Positions 46,647-54,487 of a stretch of 64,000 nt of DNA are shown here, one piece after another. Below the pieces are notes generated by a model. That model did not search any database. It was not told the DNA's origin and saw only the letters and a list, made by a program, of their open reading frames with translations. The stretch is from positions 1-64,000 of the forward strand of contig CAYRGW010000001.1 of assembly GCA_964423815.1 (NCBI GenBank), written 5' to 3'. The DNA comes from SYFT01 sp964423815 (lineage in GTDB: Bacteria; Acidobacteriota; Vicinamibacteria; Vicinamibacterales; SCN-69-37). How positions within the stretch are numbered: the stretch's first letter is position 1; every line of letters begins with the position of its first letter. The position numbers were made by a program, and so were the translations under genes.

Positions 46647-46847
46647 CCCGCGCGGGTGGGGAGTTGGCGGCCGTGGCCTCCGCGGAGTGAGGCGGGAAAC
46701 CTGCACCTCCATCGATCTGTCTTGGTGTCAGATCGCGTGGGGGCCCCCATCCCCACGCTGGTGGCTCGCGACTCCGGTGCAGGTTTCGTGCATTACAGTC
46801 GCCTCCCTCCGAGTCGGCCACGACCACCAACTCCCCACCCGCGCGGG
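46647..46847. repeat. 200-bp palindromic element, copy 1
   Basis: Ends are a perfect 21-base inverted repeat: CCCGCGCGGGTGGGGAGTTGG at 46647-46667 and its complement at 46827-46847. Pairing continues inward imperfectly. A central core at 46727-46775 (GTCAGATCGCGTGGGGGCCC...) recurs inverted in copy 2 with one mismatch in 49. It occupies most of the 318-base gap between the membrane protein and the small secreted protein. No open frame or transposase is associated. Confidence 0.85.
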
Positions 46848-46938
46848 GGTGTCTGGATCGGGGGTATCATCCCGTCGGTCTAGTCCAAGACCAGTTAGAC
46901 CGCTGAACGAACAGCATGTTCAGGTCGGGAGGACGACC

Positions 46939-47364
46939 ATGAGACAGAGTCTAGGGAGCGTAGTAGTTGGCCTGTTCCTCGCGGTGTCAGTTTGTGCACA
47001 AAGCCAACCCGGCGCCGTTACTGATCCGCTGACGGGTGAATGGGTGGTCACGGTTGCGAATTACCGCGAAACCGTCCGGCTGACCTTGAAGATCGTCGAG
47101 TCGGCGGTGTCAGGTAGCTACAGAGGGACCCCGATCGTCGGCGAGGTGAAGAATGGGCAGGTCGCGTTTGCGAGTCCCAAGAATTGGGCCGAATACCGGG
47201 CAGGCAAACTCAAGGGTGAGCATGCTTCCGACGAGTACTCGACGGTGTATTTTGCCCGTCTGAACAAGACTGGAGATTTGGCAGGCACGGCCGAGGTCCA
47301 TATCCCGGGCACAGCGATCGTTCAGAAGATGACCTGGTCGGCCCGCCGCGCGCAAGTGCAGTAG
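46939..47364 (+). CDS. Small secreted protein of unknown function (cassette cargo)
   Basis: 141 residues from ATG 46939 with GGGAGG six bases upstream; the longer frame from 46687 would run through the palindromic element. The signal peptide is SVVVGLFLAVSVCAQ. The mature part (GEWVVTVANYRETVRLTLKI, then EVKNGQVAFASPKNWAEYRA, ending VQKMTWSARRAQ) is beta-rich and resembles the small one-domain proteins that follow a Leu-Thr-Gly-Glu-Trp start in Acidobacteriota. It sits alone inside the candidate cassette. Confidence 0.7.
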   Translation: MRQSLGSVVVGLFLAVSVCAQSQPGAVTDPLTGEWVVTVANYRETVRLTLKIVESAVSGSYRGTPIVGEVKNGQVAFASPKNWAEYRAGKLKGEHASDEYSTVYFARLNKTGDLAGTAEVHIPGTAIVQKMTWSARRAQVQ

Positions 47365-47380
47365 TCGAACCGATTGCGAC

Positions 47381-47458
47381 GCGGTCTAACTCGGCTTGCA
47401 GCCGACGGCGGCGTATGAAATCGTTTGGTGCCGCCGCAGCTGAAGCGGACCGCTAGGC
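47381..47458 (+). repeat. attC-like recombination site
   Basis: Boxes in order: inverse core GTCTAAC (47384), L-like CAGCCGAC, stem GGCGGCG / CGCCGC with a loop around 47413-47429, L-prime-like CAGCTGAAGC, and core GCTAGGC (47452). The arms pair with extra unpaired bases on one side (GCTTGCAGC against GCTGAAGC), as attC sites do. The length of 75-78 bases is in the attC range. The core has C where T is expected. Confidence 0.5.
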
Positions 47459-47485
47459 CTCTGAATCCGCACCGAGACAGGACGA

Positions 47486-48397
47486 ATGGCAGTACCCACT
47501 TACGATCAGTTTATTGAGCCTATCCTTCGCTATCTGGCCAGCCACCCAGAGGGAGCACTGGCGAGAGACGTACATGAAATCGCGGCCGACCAGTTGAAGG
47601 TCAGCGAGGCAGACCGCTCGGAGGTCCTGCCGAGCGGCACGCAGTTGGTCTATAAGAACCGGGCAGGCTGGGCGCACGATCGACTGAAGCGAGCTGGTCT
47701 ATCAACTAGCCGCCGTCGAGGGTTCTGGCAACTCACAGAGAAAGGCACGGAGTTCGCGGGCACGCACCCGTCGCCGCTGCCTGAGTCGGTGCTTGAGTCC
47801 ATTCTGACGGACTTCAACGATGTCCGTCTCACTCTCCCAGATGAGGAAGATAGCGCTGGTGTTTCAATTCCTCCAGTCGGTCCGGCCACGATCAGCCCAG
47901 ACGACCGTCTTGAGCAGGCGCTGAGCGAGCTTCGCCAGGGCGTAGCAGCCGATGTCCTCGACCAGTTGTCTCGTGTGTCGCCCACGCAGTTCGAGTCGGT
48001 GGTGTTGGATGTTCTTCATAAACTCGGCTATGGCACTAGTCGAGCCGCTCTGACGCGGGTCGGAGGTTCCGGCGACGGAGGAATTGATGGCGTAATCTCC
48101 TTGGACCGGCTTGGCCTCGAGAAGGTATATGTACAGGCGAAACGGTGGCAGAGTTCCGTCGGTCGGCCAGAGATCCAATCGTTCTACGGGGCGCTCGCAG
48201 GTCAGCGGGCGAATCGTGGCGTGTTTATCACGACCTCATCATTTACCGGCCAAGCCGTGGAGTTCGCGGGCTCAGTCGAACGCATCGTCTTGGTAGACGG
48301 TCGCAAGCTCGCGGACCTGATGATCGAATTTGAGGTTGGCGTGTCGTCGCGTGCGGTCCGGATTCCGAAGGTCGACTCTGACTATTTCGAGGAGTGA
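47486..48397 (+). CDS. mrr: Mrr-family restriction endonuclease
   Basis: 303 residues. Residues about 1-95 are an Mrr-type winged-helix recognition domain (MAVPTYDQFIEPILRYLASH, then WAHDRLKRAGLSTSRRRGFW). Residues about 155-285 are the PD-(D/E)xK nuclease fold: ESVVLDVLHKLGYGTSRAAL, GGSGDGGIDGVISLDRLG (metal-binding Asp), VYVQAKRWQ (the Q-x-K variant active site) and ANRGVFITTSSFTGQAVEF. Known Mrr enzymes cut methylated DNA and guard against foreign modified DNA. No methyltransferase is nearby, which suits a modification-dependent enzyme. It lies between the two inverted palindromic elements, 28 bases after the attC-like site. Confidence 0.92.
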   Translation: MAVPTYDQFIEPILRYLASHPEGALARDVHEIAADQLKVSEADRSEVLPSGTQLVYKNRAGWAHDRLKRAGLSTSRRRGFWQLTEKGTEFAGTHPSPLPESVLESILTDFNDVRLTLPDEEDSAGVSIPPVGPATISPDDRLEQALSELRQGVAADVLDQLSRVSPTQFESVVLDVLHKLGYGTSRAALTRVGGSGDGGIDGVISLDRLGLEKVYVQAKRWQSSVGRPEIQSFYGALAGQRANRGVFITTSSFTGQAVEFAGSVERIVLVDGRKLADLMIEFEVGVSSRAVRIPKVDSDYFEE

Positions 48398-48419
48398 GCC
48401 TCGGCGTTAGCGGACACCC

Positions 48420-48617
48420 CAGCCAGTCCGTCGTGGTGGCGGTCGAGGTCGACTCGGAGGAGGCGATTCGTTTGGTTGAAACCTGCGGCGGAGTCGCAAG
48501 CCACCAGCGTGGGGATGGGGGCCCCCACGCGATCTGACAGCAGGACACGCCGACGGAGCCGCGGGTTTCGAGCCTCCCTCCGCGGAGACCTCGACCGGCA
48601 CCACGACGGACTGGCTG
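48420..48617. repeat. 200-bp palindromic element, copy 2 (inverted)
   Basis: Ends are a 31-base inverted repeat with one mismatch, CAGCCAGTCCGTCGTGGTGG... at 48420-48450 and GACCTCGACCGGCACCACGA... at 48587-48617. The core at 48490-48538 is the reverse complement of the copy 1 core with 48 of 49 bases equal. The arms differ in sequence from those of copy 1, yet each copy pairs with itself. Confidence 0.85.
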
Positions 48618-48692
48618 GCTCCCCATCCCAGGCAGACGTCCGTTCGTGTACACCCCCTTGCAATAGACCACGGATGCGGCGACGATTCGGGC

Positions 48693-50111
48693 ATGCGACA
48701 ACTTCTGGCCGGTGGGCTTGTGGCGGTGTGTGTGGGCGTGGGGTCGATCGCGGGGCAGGCGCCGGCGAGTTGGCCGCAGTTCCGGGGCGCGGGTGCGTCG
48801 GGCGTCGCCGATGCGGCAAAGTTGCCGCTCACATTCTCGCCGACCGAGAACGTCGCGTGGGTCACTGAGATTCCAGGACGAGGGTGGTCGTCGCCGATTG
48901 TCTGGGGAGACCGCGTGTTCGTCACAGCCGCAGTCAACGCCGGCAAGTTCAAGGCGCCGTCCACCGGCATCTACGGCAACGACTATGTCGCCGAGTTGAC
49001 CGCGCAGGGCCTGCCGCCTGAGGAAGTGAATAAACGCGTCACCGCGCGCGACATCGAACTGGCCGACGAGGCCGAGGACGTGCGCTACGTGGTCTATGCG
49101 CTTGATGCGAAGACCGGCGCGATGGTGTGGCAGCGTGATGCGCACAAGGGCAAACCCGCCGGCGGACGGCATCGCAAGAACACCTACGCCTCCGAGACGC
49201 CGGCCACCGACGGCGAGCGGGTCTACGCGTCGTTTGGCGGCAACGTCGGCGTGTTTGCCTACGCGATCGGCAGTGGAGAACTCGTCTGGAAAAAGACGTG
49301 GCCGCCGCAGCCGATCTACCTCGACTTCGGCACCGCTTCCTCGCCGGTCGTCCACGGTGGTCGTGTGTATCAGCTGCACGATAACGAGGGCGAATCCTTC
49401 TTGACGGCCCTTGATGCAAAGACCGGCAAAGACGTGTGGTCGGTGAACCGCTCGGCGTTTGAGACCCGCGCGAAGTCCGGCTGGGCCACGCCGTTTATCT
49501 GGACCCACAACGGACGCACCGAAATTGTCACGATTGGCAAAGGCCTCGTGGTGTCCTACGGCCTCGACGGCCAGGAACTCTGGCGCATGCGCGGCATGAC
49601 GCAGGCGACCCCGAGTCCTGCCGCGGCTGGTGGCCTGTTGTTTGTGGGATCCGGATCACAAGGCGAGACCAATCGTCCGCTGTATGCGGTCAAACCCGGC
49701 GCGACCGGCGACATTTCACTCGCGCAGGGTCAGACGGCCAACGCGTTTGTCTCCTGGTTCCAACCACGGTTTGCGGCCTATACGGGGTCGCCGCTGGCTT
49801 ATCGCGGCCGCGTGTATTCCATCAACGACAACGGCATTCTGCAGGTGGCCGACGCCGAGACGGGGAAGGAACTCTACAAGGCCCGCGTGGGTGGAGGCGG
49901 GCTCACGTTCTCCGCGTCGCCGCTGGCCAGCAACGGCCGCATCTACGCCATGAGCGAGGACGGCGATGTGGTGGTGTTTGCCGCCGCAGACGAATACAAA
50001 GAGCTCGCGAAAAACAGCTTCGGCGAAATGAGCCTCGCGACGCCCGCCGCCGACCTCAACAGCCTCTACGTGCGCACCGCGACGAAGTTGTACAAGGTCG
50101 CCTCCAGATAA
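48693..50111 (+). CDS. PQQ-binding-like beta-propeller repeat protein
   Basis: 472 residues with a signal peptide (LLAGGLVAVCVGVGSIAGQ). PASWPQFRGAGASGVADAAK is the standard opening of the outer-membrane-assembly/PQQ-like propeller family in Acidobacteriota and Planctomycetota. Repeats such as VVYALDAKTGAMVWQRDAH, FLTALDAKTGKDVWSVNRS and LQVADAETGKELYKARVG are propeller blades. Catalytic residues of quinoprotein dehydrogenases are not evident, so it is probably a structural or binding protein rather than an enzyme. Confidence 0.85.
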   Translation: MRQLLAGGLVAVCVGVGSIAGQAPASWPQFRGAGASGVADAAKLPLTFSPTENVAWVTEIPGRGWSSPIVWGDRVFVTAAVNAGKFKAPSTGIYGNDYVAELTAQGLPPEEVNKRVTARDIELADEAEDVRYVVYALDAKTGAMVWQRDAHKGKPAGGRHRKNTYASETPATDGERVYASFGGNVGVFAYAIGSGELVWKKTWPPQPIYLDFGTASSPVVHGGRVYQLHDNEGESFLTALDAKTGKDVWSVNRSAFETRAKSGWATPFIWTHNGRTEIVTIGKGLVVSYGLDGQELWRMRGMTQATPSPAAAGGLLFVGSGSQGETNRPLYAVKPGATGDISLAQGQTANAFVSWFQPRFAAYTGSPLAYRGRVYSINDNGILQVADAETGKELYKARVGGGGLTFSASPLASNGRIYAMSEDGDVVVFAAADEYKELAKNSFGEMSLATPAADLNSLYVRTATKLYKVASR

Positions 50112-50173
50112 GTCGGGGACATTCCCGGCCAACAACGGGTTCTTGGTAGTCTTACGCCTCCAAGAGGTGTGAG

Positions 50174-52054
50174 ATGCCGACAAGGCTCGCTGCAGGTCGA
50201 CTCGTCTTCGTGTTGGGTCTGGCCGGGGCGGCTGTCGCTGCCCAGTCTCAGATTGCGTCGCCGCGACCGACTGGTCTGATTATGGGGACCGTCGTGGATG
50301 CCGTGTCAGAGGCGCCGGTTGTCGGGGCGCTGGTGCAACTGGCGGGTATGCCGGCGGGACCTCGAGTCATGACCGATGCAGAGGGCCGATTCGCCTTCCG
50401 GCAACTGCCAGCGGGTTCGTACACCCTGGCGGTCACGACCGGCGGGACCGGGTATTCACCGGCCGGATTTCTGGTCTCCGGCATGGGGCACCTCATCGCG
50501 CCGTACCTCAACGGGGCGTACGGCCAGCGCCGGCCTGGTGGTCCCGCGGGCACCATCCAACTCCCCGAGGGCGGGATGATGGCCGACGCCGAAATCCGTC
50601 TCTGGAAGCCGGGCGAGATCGATGGCACGGTCGTGGATGAATCGGGTGCGCCACTCGTCAACCTCGTTGTCAGTGCGGTCCGTCGCCGGTCCGATGGCAG
50701 TGTGTCGGATGGACCCACCACACGCACCGATGACCGAGGCATGTACCACTTCGGCACGCTGACACCCGGCAACTATGTGATTGTGGTGCCCCAGACGCAG
50801 GTGCTGCTCCCGGGCAATGTCGTGACCTCCGATGCGTTGGGCATCCGCCGGCTGACGGCGGCCGGTGCTCCCACACCCACTGCGGCGGGCGTGGCACCCC
50901 AGGTGTCGAACGCCCTCTCGGGCACCAGCCGCGATGGGCACCGATATGTGTATCGCTCGACGTTCCACCCTTCAGTGACGTCGGTGTCCGATGCGCAGGT
51001 GATCACCGTACGCCCGGGCGAGACCCATTCGGCGATTGATGTGACGTTGGAACCGTCTCGTGCGAGCGTCGTGAGTGGTGTGGTTCTCGACGGGGGGGCT
51101 CCGGTCGCCGGCTTCGGCCTGCGCCTGCATCCCGACAGCGTCGGCGCCGGCGCAGAGGTGCTTGAGGTGGCGTGGACCGCGACGGACGCGGAGGGGCGTT
51201 TCTTGTTTCCCGATGTTCCCGTCGGCAGCTATCGACTCGAAGGGCAGCGTCGCACCCGCATTCCCTCGAGTCTGTCGCCCAACGGCCAGCCCGTGTACGC
51301 CGCGCCGCCCACGGCGGTCGCCGAACATCCAGGCGCGTGGATTTCTTCACCGGTTGTCGTCGGCGAGACGCCCGTGTCGGATCTTGTGCTCACCGTGCGG
51401 GCGCCACTCTCCGTCAAAGGCGCGTTTGTTTTGGACGGCAAGACGCCGCTGCCCAGCAACCCGCAGGAATTGTCCCGCCTCGGCCAGACGTTGAACATCA
51501 TGCCGGTCCCCGTGCCCGTCCGGCGCCGTGACCCTGGTGACGGCGCGTCGAATGTGTACACCGTGCAAGGATTCGAGACGAGTGGTCTCATGCCGGGAGC
51601 GCACCGCTTCAACGTGCCGGCGCCCGTGGGACCCTGGAGCCTGCAGTCAATCACGATGGGCGGGCGCGACATGGTGGATGTCATCTTTACTATCGATGAC
51701 CACATCACCGATGTGGTTGTGGCCTTCACCGATCAGCCCGCAGATATTTCCGGCACCGTGAGTGGTGCCCATCACAACGCGTCGGTCTATCTCTATCCAT
51801 CCGATCAGCAGCGATGGCCTCACCTCACCTCGGCCACACACGTCATCCGCGCGGTCAGTGTGGACAGCGACGGCCGATTCCGGATGCCGCGCGTGGTTCC
51901 GGGCAACTACCTGATCATCGCGGCGGTGGAGCATCCGATGTTCGAGTGGCCCGAGTCGTCATGGTTGTCGCGCGCCAGCACTCAGGCAACCGCCGTGACC
52001 GTGGCCGCGCAGCAAAAGCAGGTCGTGTCCCTGTCGGTTCGGGAGGTGAAGTGA
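50174..52054 (+). CDS. Secreted carboxypeptidase-regulatory-like domain protein
   Basis: 626 residues; signal peptide ending AVAAQ. It contains three or more carboxypeptidase-regulatory beta-sandwiches: GLIMGTVVDAVSEAPVVGAL, EIDGTVVDESGAPLVNLVVS and VVSGVVLDGGAPVAGFGLRL, each with a G-x-F-x-F-x-x-L/V-P-x-G-x-Y pattern (GRFAFRQLPAGSYTLAV). No catalytic domain is present. Known relatives are surface or periplasmic proteins without assigned function. AGAGGTG lies before the ATG. The next gene starts on its stop codon (TGATG), so the pair is co-translated. Confidence 0.82.
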   Translation: MPTRLAAGRLVFVLGLAGAAVAAQSQIASPRPTGLIMGTVVDAVSEAPVVGALVQLAGMPAGPRVMTDAEGRFAFRQLPAGSYTLAVTTGGTGYSPAGFLVSGMGHLIAPYLNGAYGQRRPGGPAGTIQLPEGGMMADAEIRLWKPGEIDGTVVDESGAPLVNLVVSAVRRRSDGSVSDGPTTRTDDRGMYHFGTLTPGNYVIVVPQTQVLLPGNVVTSDALGIRRLTAAGAPTPTAAGVAPQVSNALSGTSRDGHRYVYRSTFHPSVTSVSDAQVITVRPGETHSAIDVTLEPSRASVVSGVVLDGGAPVAGFGLRLHPDSVGAGAEVLEVAWTATDAEGRFLFPDVPVGSYRLEGQRRTRIPSSLSPNGQPVYAAPPTAVAEHPGAWISSPVVVGETPVSDLVLTVRAPLSVKGAFVLDGKTPLPSNPQELSRLGQTLNIMPVPVPVRRRDPGDGASNVYTVQGFETSGLMPGAHRFNVPAPVGPWSLQSITMGGRDMVDVIFTIDDHITDVVVAFTDQPADISGTVSGAHHNASVYLYPSDQQRWPHLTSATHVIRAVSVDSDGRFRMPRVVPGNYLIIAAVEHPMFEWPESSWLSRASTQATAVTVAAQQKQVVSLSVREVK

Positions 52055-53856
52055 TGCGGGCCCAGGTGCTGCTCCTGGCGCTCCTTGTCGTGGTGCCGCT
52101 GTCGGCGTTGGACCAGCAGCGAGATCGGCCTTCCGGGGACACGCGTGCCACGAGCGGCACTGCCATCATCGCGGGCATCGTGTCGGTGGACGAGGCAAAA
52201 ACTGCACCCGTCCGTCGCGCTGTACTCACCTTGACCGGCACCGATATTGTCGGCACTCGGACAACGGTGACTGATGACAAGGGGCACTTTCAGTTCGAGG
52301 CCCTGCCCGCTGGGCGGTATCTGCTCACCGCGCAGAAGTTGGCGCATGTGACGATGCATTACGGGAGCCCGGCGATGGGGAGAGGCCCTGGCGCTCCGAT
52401 CGCGCTGGCCGACGGGCAACGCGTGGAGTTGTCCATGCGCCTTCCCCGTGGTGCCGTGCTGGCCGGGGTGTTGCGTGACGAGACCGGCAGGCCAATTCCC
52501 AGTGGGCAGATTCAGCTGTTGAGCCCGGCCCTTGTTAATGGCGAAGTGCGATGGCAGTCTGTGCGCACGCAGGGGCCGATTGTCACCACCGACGAGCAGG
52601 GGCGGTACCGCATCTATGGCCTCGCGCCCGGAGAATACGTTGTTCGAGGGACCGGCGGGTTCTCCGGTGATTTGCGGCTGATCACGCCTGCGGCCATCGA
52701 GGCGGCTCAACGCGATCAAGATCTGCGCAGCCGGGGACAGGCACCGGCCACGACACCCGACCCGTCGCCACGGGTCGCGTGGACGGCGGCCTTTGCGCCT
52801 GGCGTGGCTGACCGCAACAGCGCGCAGCGATTCTCTCTGCGCGAGGGACAGGAGTACCAGGGCGCTGATATCACGCTGTCACTCGGGCGGGTCGCTCGGG
52901 TGTCGGGCACGATGGTGGGACCCGACGGAAGTCCCGCAGCCCAGGCGATGGTGGGACTCGTCAATACCCGTGATCGATCCGTGTGGTCGAGCCTTGGCGG
53001 TATTCGACCCGATTCGCGGGGCGTCTTTGCGCTTCCCGGCGTGGGGCCTGGCGAATATGCGTTTGTCGGTCGACTCGGCGAGGCCGGAGAGGCCACGTTC
53101 GCCGTCGCACCATTCATGGTCACCGGTGAGGATCTGACGGGCGTCACCGTGTCCTTTACGCCCGGCGGCACCGTGAGCGGACGCGTTTTGGGGGCGCCGA
53201 CGCCGATGCCCGCCGGCGCTCGACTGACGCTGACGTCCGTGGGTGGTATCCCCGGTGTGTCGCTCGGCGTCCCGACGACCGAGCCGAACGCCGACGGGAG
53301 CTTTCGCTTCGAGGGCGTGCCTCCGGGACACTATCGCGTGGCAGCGTCCGGGTTGGGATCGTTCGTGCTCCACTCGGCGATGCTCAACGATCGCGACACG
53401 CTTGATGAGCCGTTCGCTGTGGCCAGCGGTCAACAAATTTCCGGCCTGCGCGTCGCGGTCACTGACGTCCCGACGACGGTCACGGGCACCTTGTCCGATC
53501 AGCTCGGACGTCCCGCACCTGAATTTGCGGTCGTCATGTTCTCGACCGACCGCACACATTGGTTTGCGGCACCGCGCCGGATGACGGGCCTGGTCCGTCT
53601 CGACTCCAATGGCGCGTATCGCATCACCGGATTGCCGCCCGGCACCTATCACCTGAGCGCCGTCACGGATGCGTCGGCGCAGCAACTCGCGGATCCCACA
53701 TTCCTCGAAGAACTCGCGGCCTCGGCGCTGACGGTGACGCTGGCGCCAGGCGAGCAGAAACGGCAGGACCTGAAACTTTCAGGTGGCGGAACGTCCGGAC
53801 TCGAACCGATACCCAACCCCCCGCACCGTCAGCAGATGTTTGGGATGGGTCGGTGA
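52054..53856 (+). CDS. Secreted carboxypeptidase-regulatory-like domain protein, paralogue
   Basis: 600 residues from ATG 52054, with GGGAGG eight bases upstream; the long frame from 51814 overlaps its neighbour. The signal peptide is LLLALLVVVPLSALDQQ. Domains mirror the upstream gene (GHFQFEALPAGRYLLTAQ, GVFALPGVGPGEYAFVGR, GSFRFEGVPPGHYRVAAS), so the two probably arose by duplication. The last 78 bases are also the 3' end of the convergent response-regulator gene. Confidence 0.82.
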   Translation: MRAQVLLLALLVVVPLSALDQQRDRPSGDTRATSGTAIIAGIVSVDEAKTAPVRRAVLTLTGTDIVGTRTTVTDDKGHFQFEALPAGRYLLTAQKLAHVTMHYGSPAMGRGPGAPIALADGQRVELSMRLPRGAVLAGVLRDETGRPIPSGQIQLLSPALVNGEVRWQSVRTQGPIVTTDEQGRYRIYGLAPGEYVVRGTGGFSGDLRLITPAAIEAAQRDQDLRSRGQAPATTPDPSPRVAWTAAFAPGVADRNSAQRFSLREGQEYQGADITLSLGRVARVSGTMVGPDGSPAAQAMVGLVNTRDRSVWSSLGGIRPDSRGVFALPGVGPGEYAFVGRLGEAGEATFAVAPFMVTGEDLTGVTVSFTPGGTVSGRVLGAPTPMPAGARLTLTSVGGIPGVSLGVPTTEPNADGSFRFEGVPPGHYRVAASGLGSFVLHSAMLNDRDTLDEPFAVASGQQISGLRVAVTDVPTTVTGTLSDQLGRPAPEFAVVMFSTDRTHWFAAPRRMTGLVRLDSNGAYRITGLPPGTYHLSAVTDASAQQLADPTFLEELAASALTVTLAPGEQKRQDLKLSGGGTSGLEPIPNPPHRQQMFGMGR

Positions 53857-54486
53857 CTCGCCGATGTATTTGCGCAGCCGCGACATGAAGTGATCGATTG
53901 CGCGCGTGTCCGTGTCTTCGTGCACGTTCCAGACTTCGTCGAGCAGCTGCTTGCGTGACACCGTCTGTCCGTCGCGCTGGACGAGATACCGGAGCAGGTT
54001 GACCTCCATCAACGTCAGCGGATGGACGGTCTCTCCGACGCGCAATTCCTGCGACGCGAAGTCGATCGTGCGACCCGCAAACTCGAACGTGTCCGGCGGA
54101 GGAGGCGTAGCCTTCCACTTCTGACGCCGCAACAGCGCGTTGACGCGCGCGACCAGAATCGCCAGATCAAACGGCTTGGGCAGATAGTCATCCGCGCCGG
54201 CTTCAAAACCACGCAGCACATCTTCCGCGCGGCCACGCGCGGTCAACATCAGGACGGGATGGAACCACCCCTTCGTACGCAGGGCCTGCGCGACCAGGAA
54301 GCCGTCGATCCCCGGCAACATGACATCAAGAATCATCGCGTCGATGGCGTCGGGGGTCGCCGCGATGCGCGCGAGCGCGTCCTCGCCGTTTTCCACGACG
54401 TCGACCTGATGGCCTTCAAGCTCCAGATTAAATTTCACCCCGGACGCAATGTGGGGTTCGTCTTCACAAATGAGGATATGGGCCAT
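53779..54486 (-). CDS. Response regulator, OmpR/PhoB family
   Basis: 235 residues from ATG 54486. Receiver domain: ILICEDEPHIASGVKFNLEL, AMILDVMLPGIDGFLVAQAL (phospho-Asp), LMLTARG, and DDYLPKPFD with the conserved Lys. The winged-helix output contains HPLTLMEVNLLRYLVQRDGQ and ends HLLTVRGVGYRFE. It lies one base after the stop of the sensor kinase and so forms an operon with it. Its C-terminus overlaps the convergent secreted-protein gene by 78 bases; the overlapped part includes the conserved final strand and is therefore real coding sequence. Confidence 0.92.
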   Translation of the reverse strand: MAHILICEDEPHIASGVKFNLELEGHQVDVVENGEDALARIAATPDAIDAMILDVMLPGIDGFLVAQALRTKGWFHPVLMLTARGRAEDVLRGFEAGADDYLPKPFDLAILVARVNALLRRQKWKATPPPPDTFEFAGRTIDFASQELRVGETVHPLTLMEVNLLRYLVQRDGQTVSRKQLLDEVWNVHEDTDTRAIDHFMSRLRKYIGESPTHPKHLLTVRGVGYRFESGRSAT

Positions 54487-54487
54487 G

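Larger units (their letters stand above)
46894..47458 (+). mobile_element. Candidate integron-type gene cassette with attC-like site
   Basis: Left edge: G/TTAGACCGC at 46894, fitting the GTTRRRY core. Right: GCGGTCTAAC at 47381-47390, its exact 10-base complement, fitting the RYYYAAC inverse core. In integron cassettes the inverse core is complementary to the cassette's own 5' end, which is what is seen. One gene lies between, starting 45 bases from the left edge. The mismatch is the last core, GCTAGGC at 47452, where GTT is expected. No integrase gene is in the window. Confidence 0.5.

Noticed and set aside
46877..46901. A second complete attC site upstream of the cassette
   Set aside because: GGTCTA...TAGACC forms only a short hairpin; no inverse core with AAC is found 50-140 bases upstream of GTTAGAC.
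48398..48419. attC site after the Mrr gene (CGTTAGCGG)
   Set aside because: GTTAGCG does not fit GTTRRRY and no inverse core precedes it, so the Mrr gene cannot be called a cassette on this evidence.
46621..48692. Prophage or transposon carrying the Mrr gene
   Set aside because: No transposase, integrase, phage structural gene or clear target duplication was found; only the palindromic elements and attC-like site support mobility.
48693..50111. Quinoprotein alcohol dehydrogenase
   Set aside because: It has the propeller repeats but no disulphide ring, catalytic Asp motif or haem domain, so only a PQQ-like fold is claimed.
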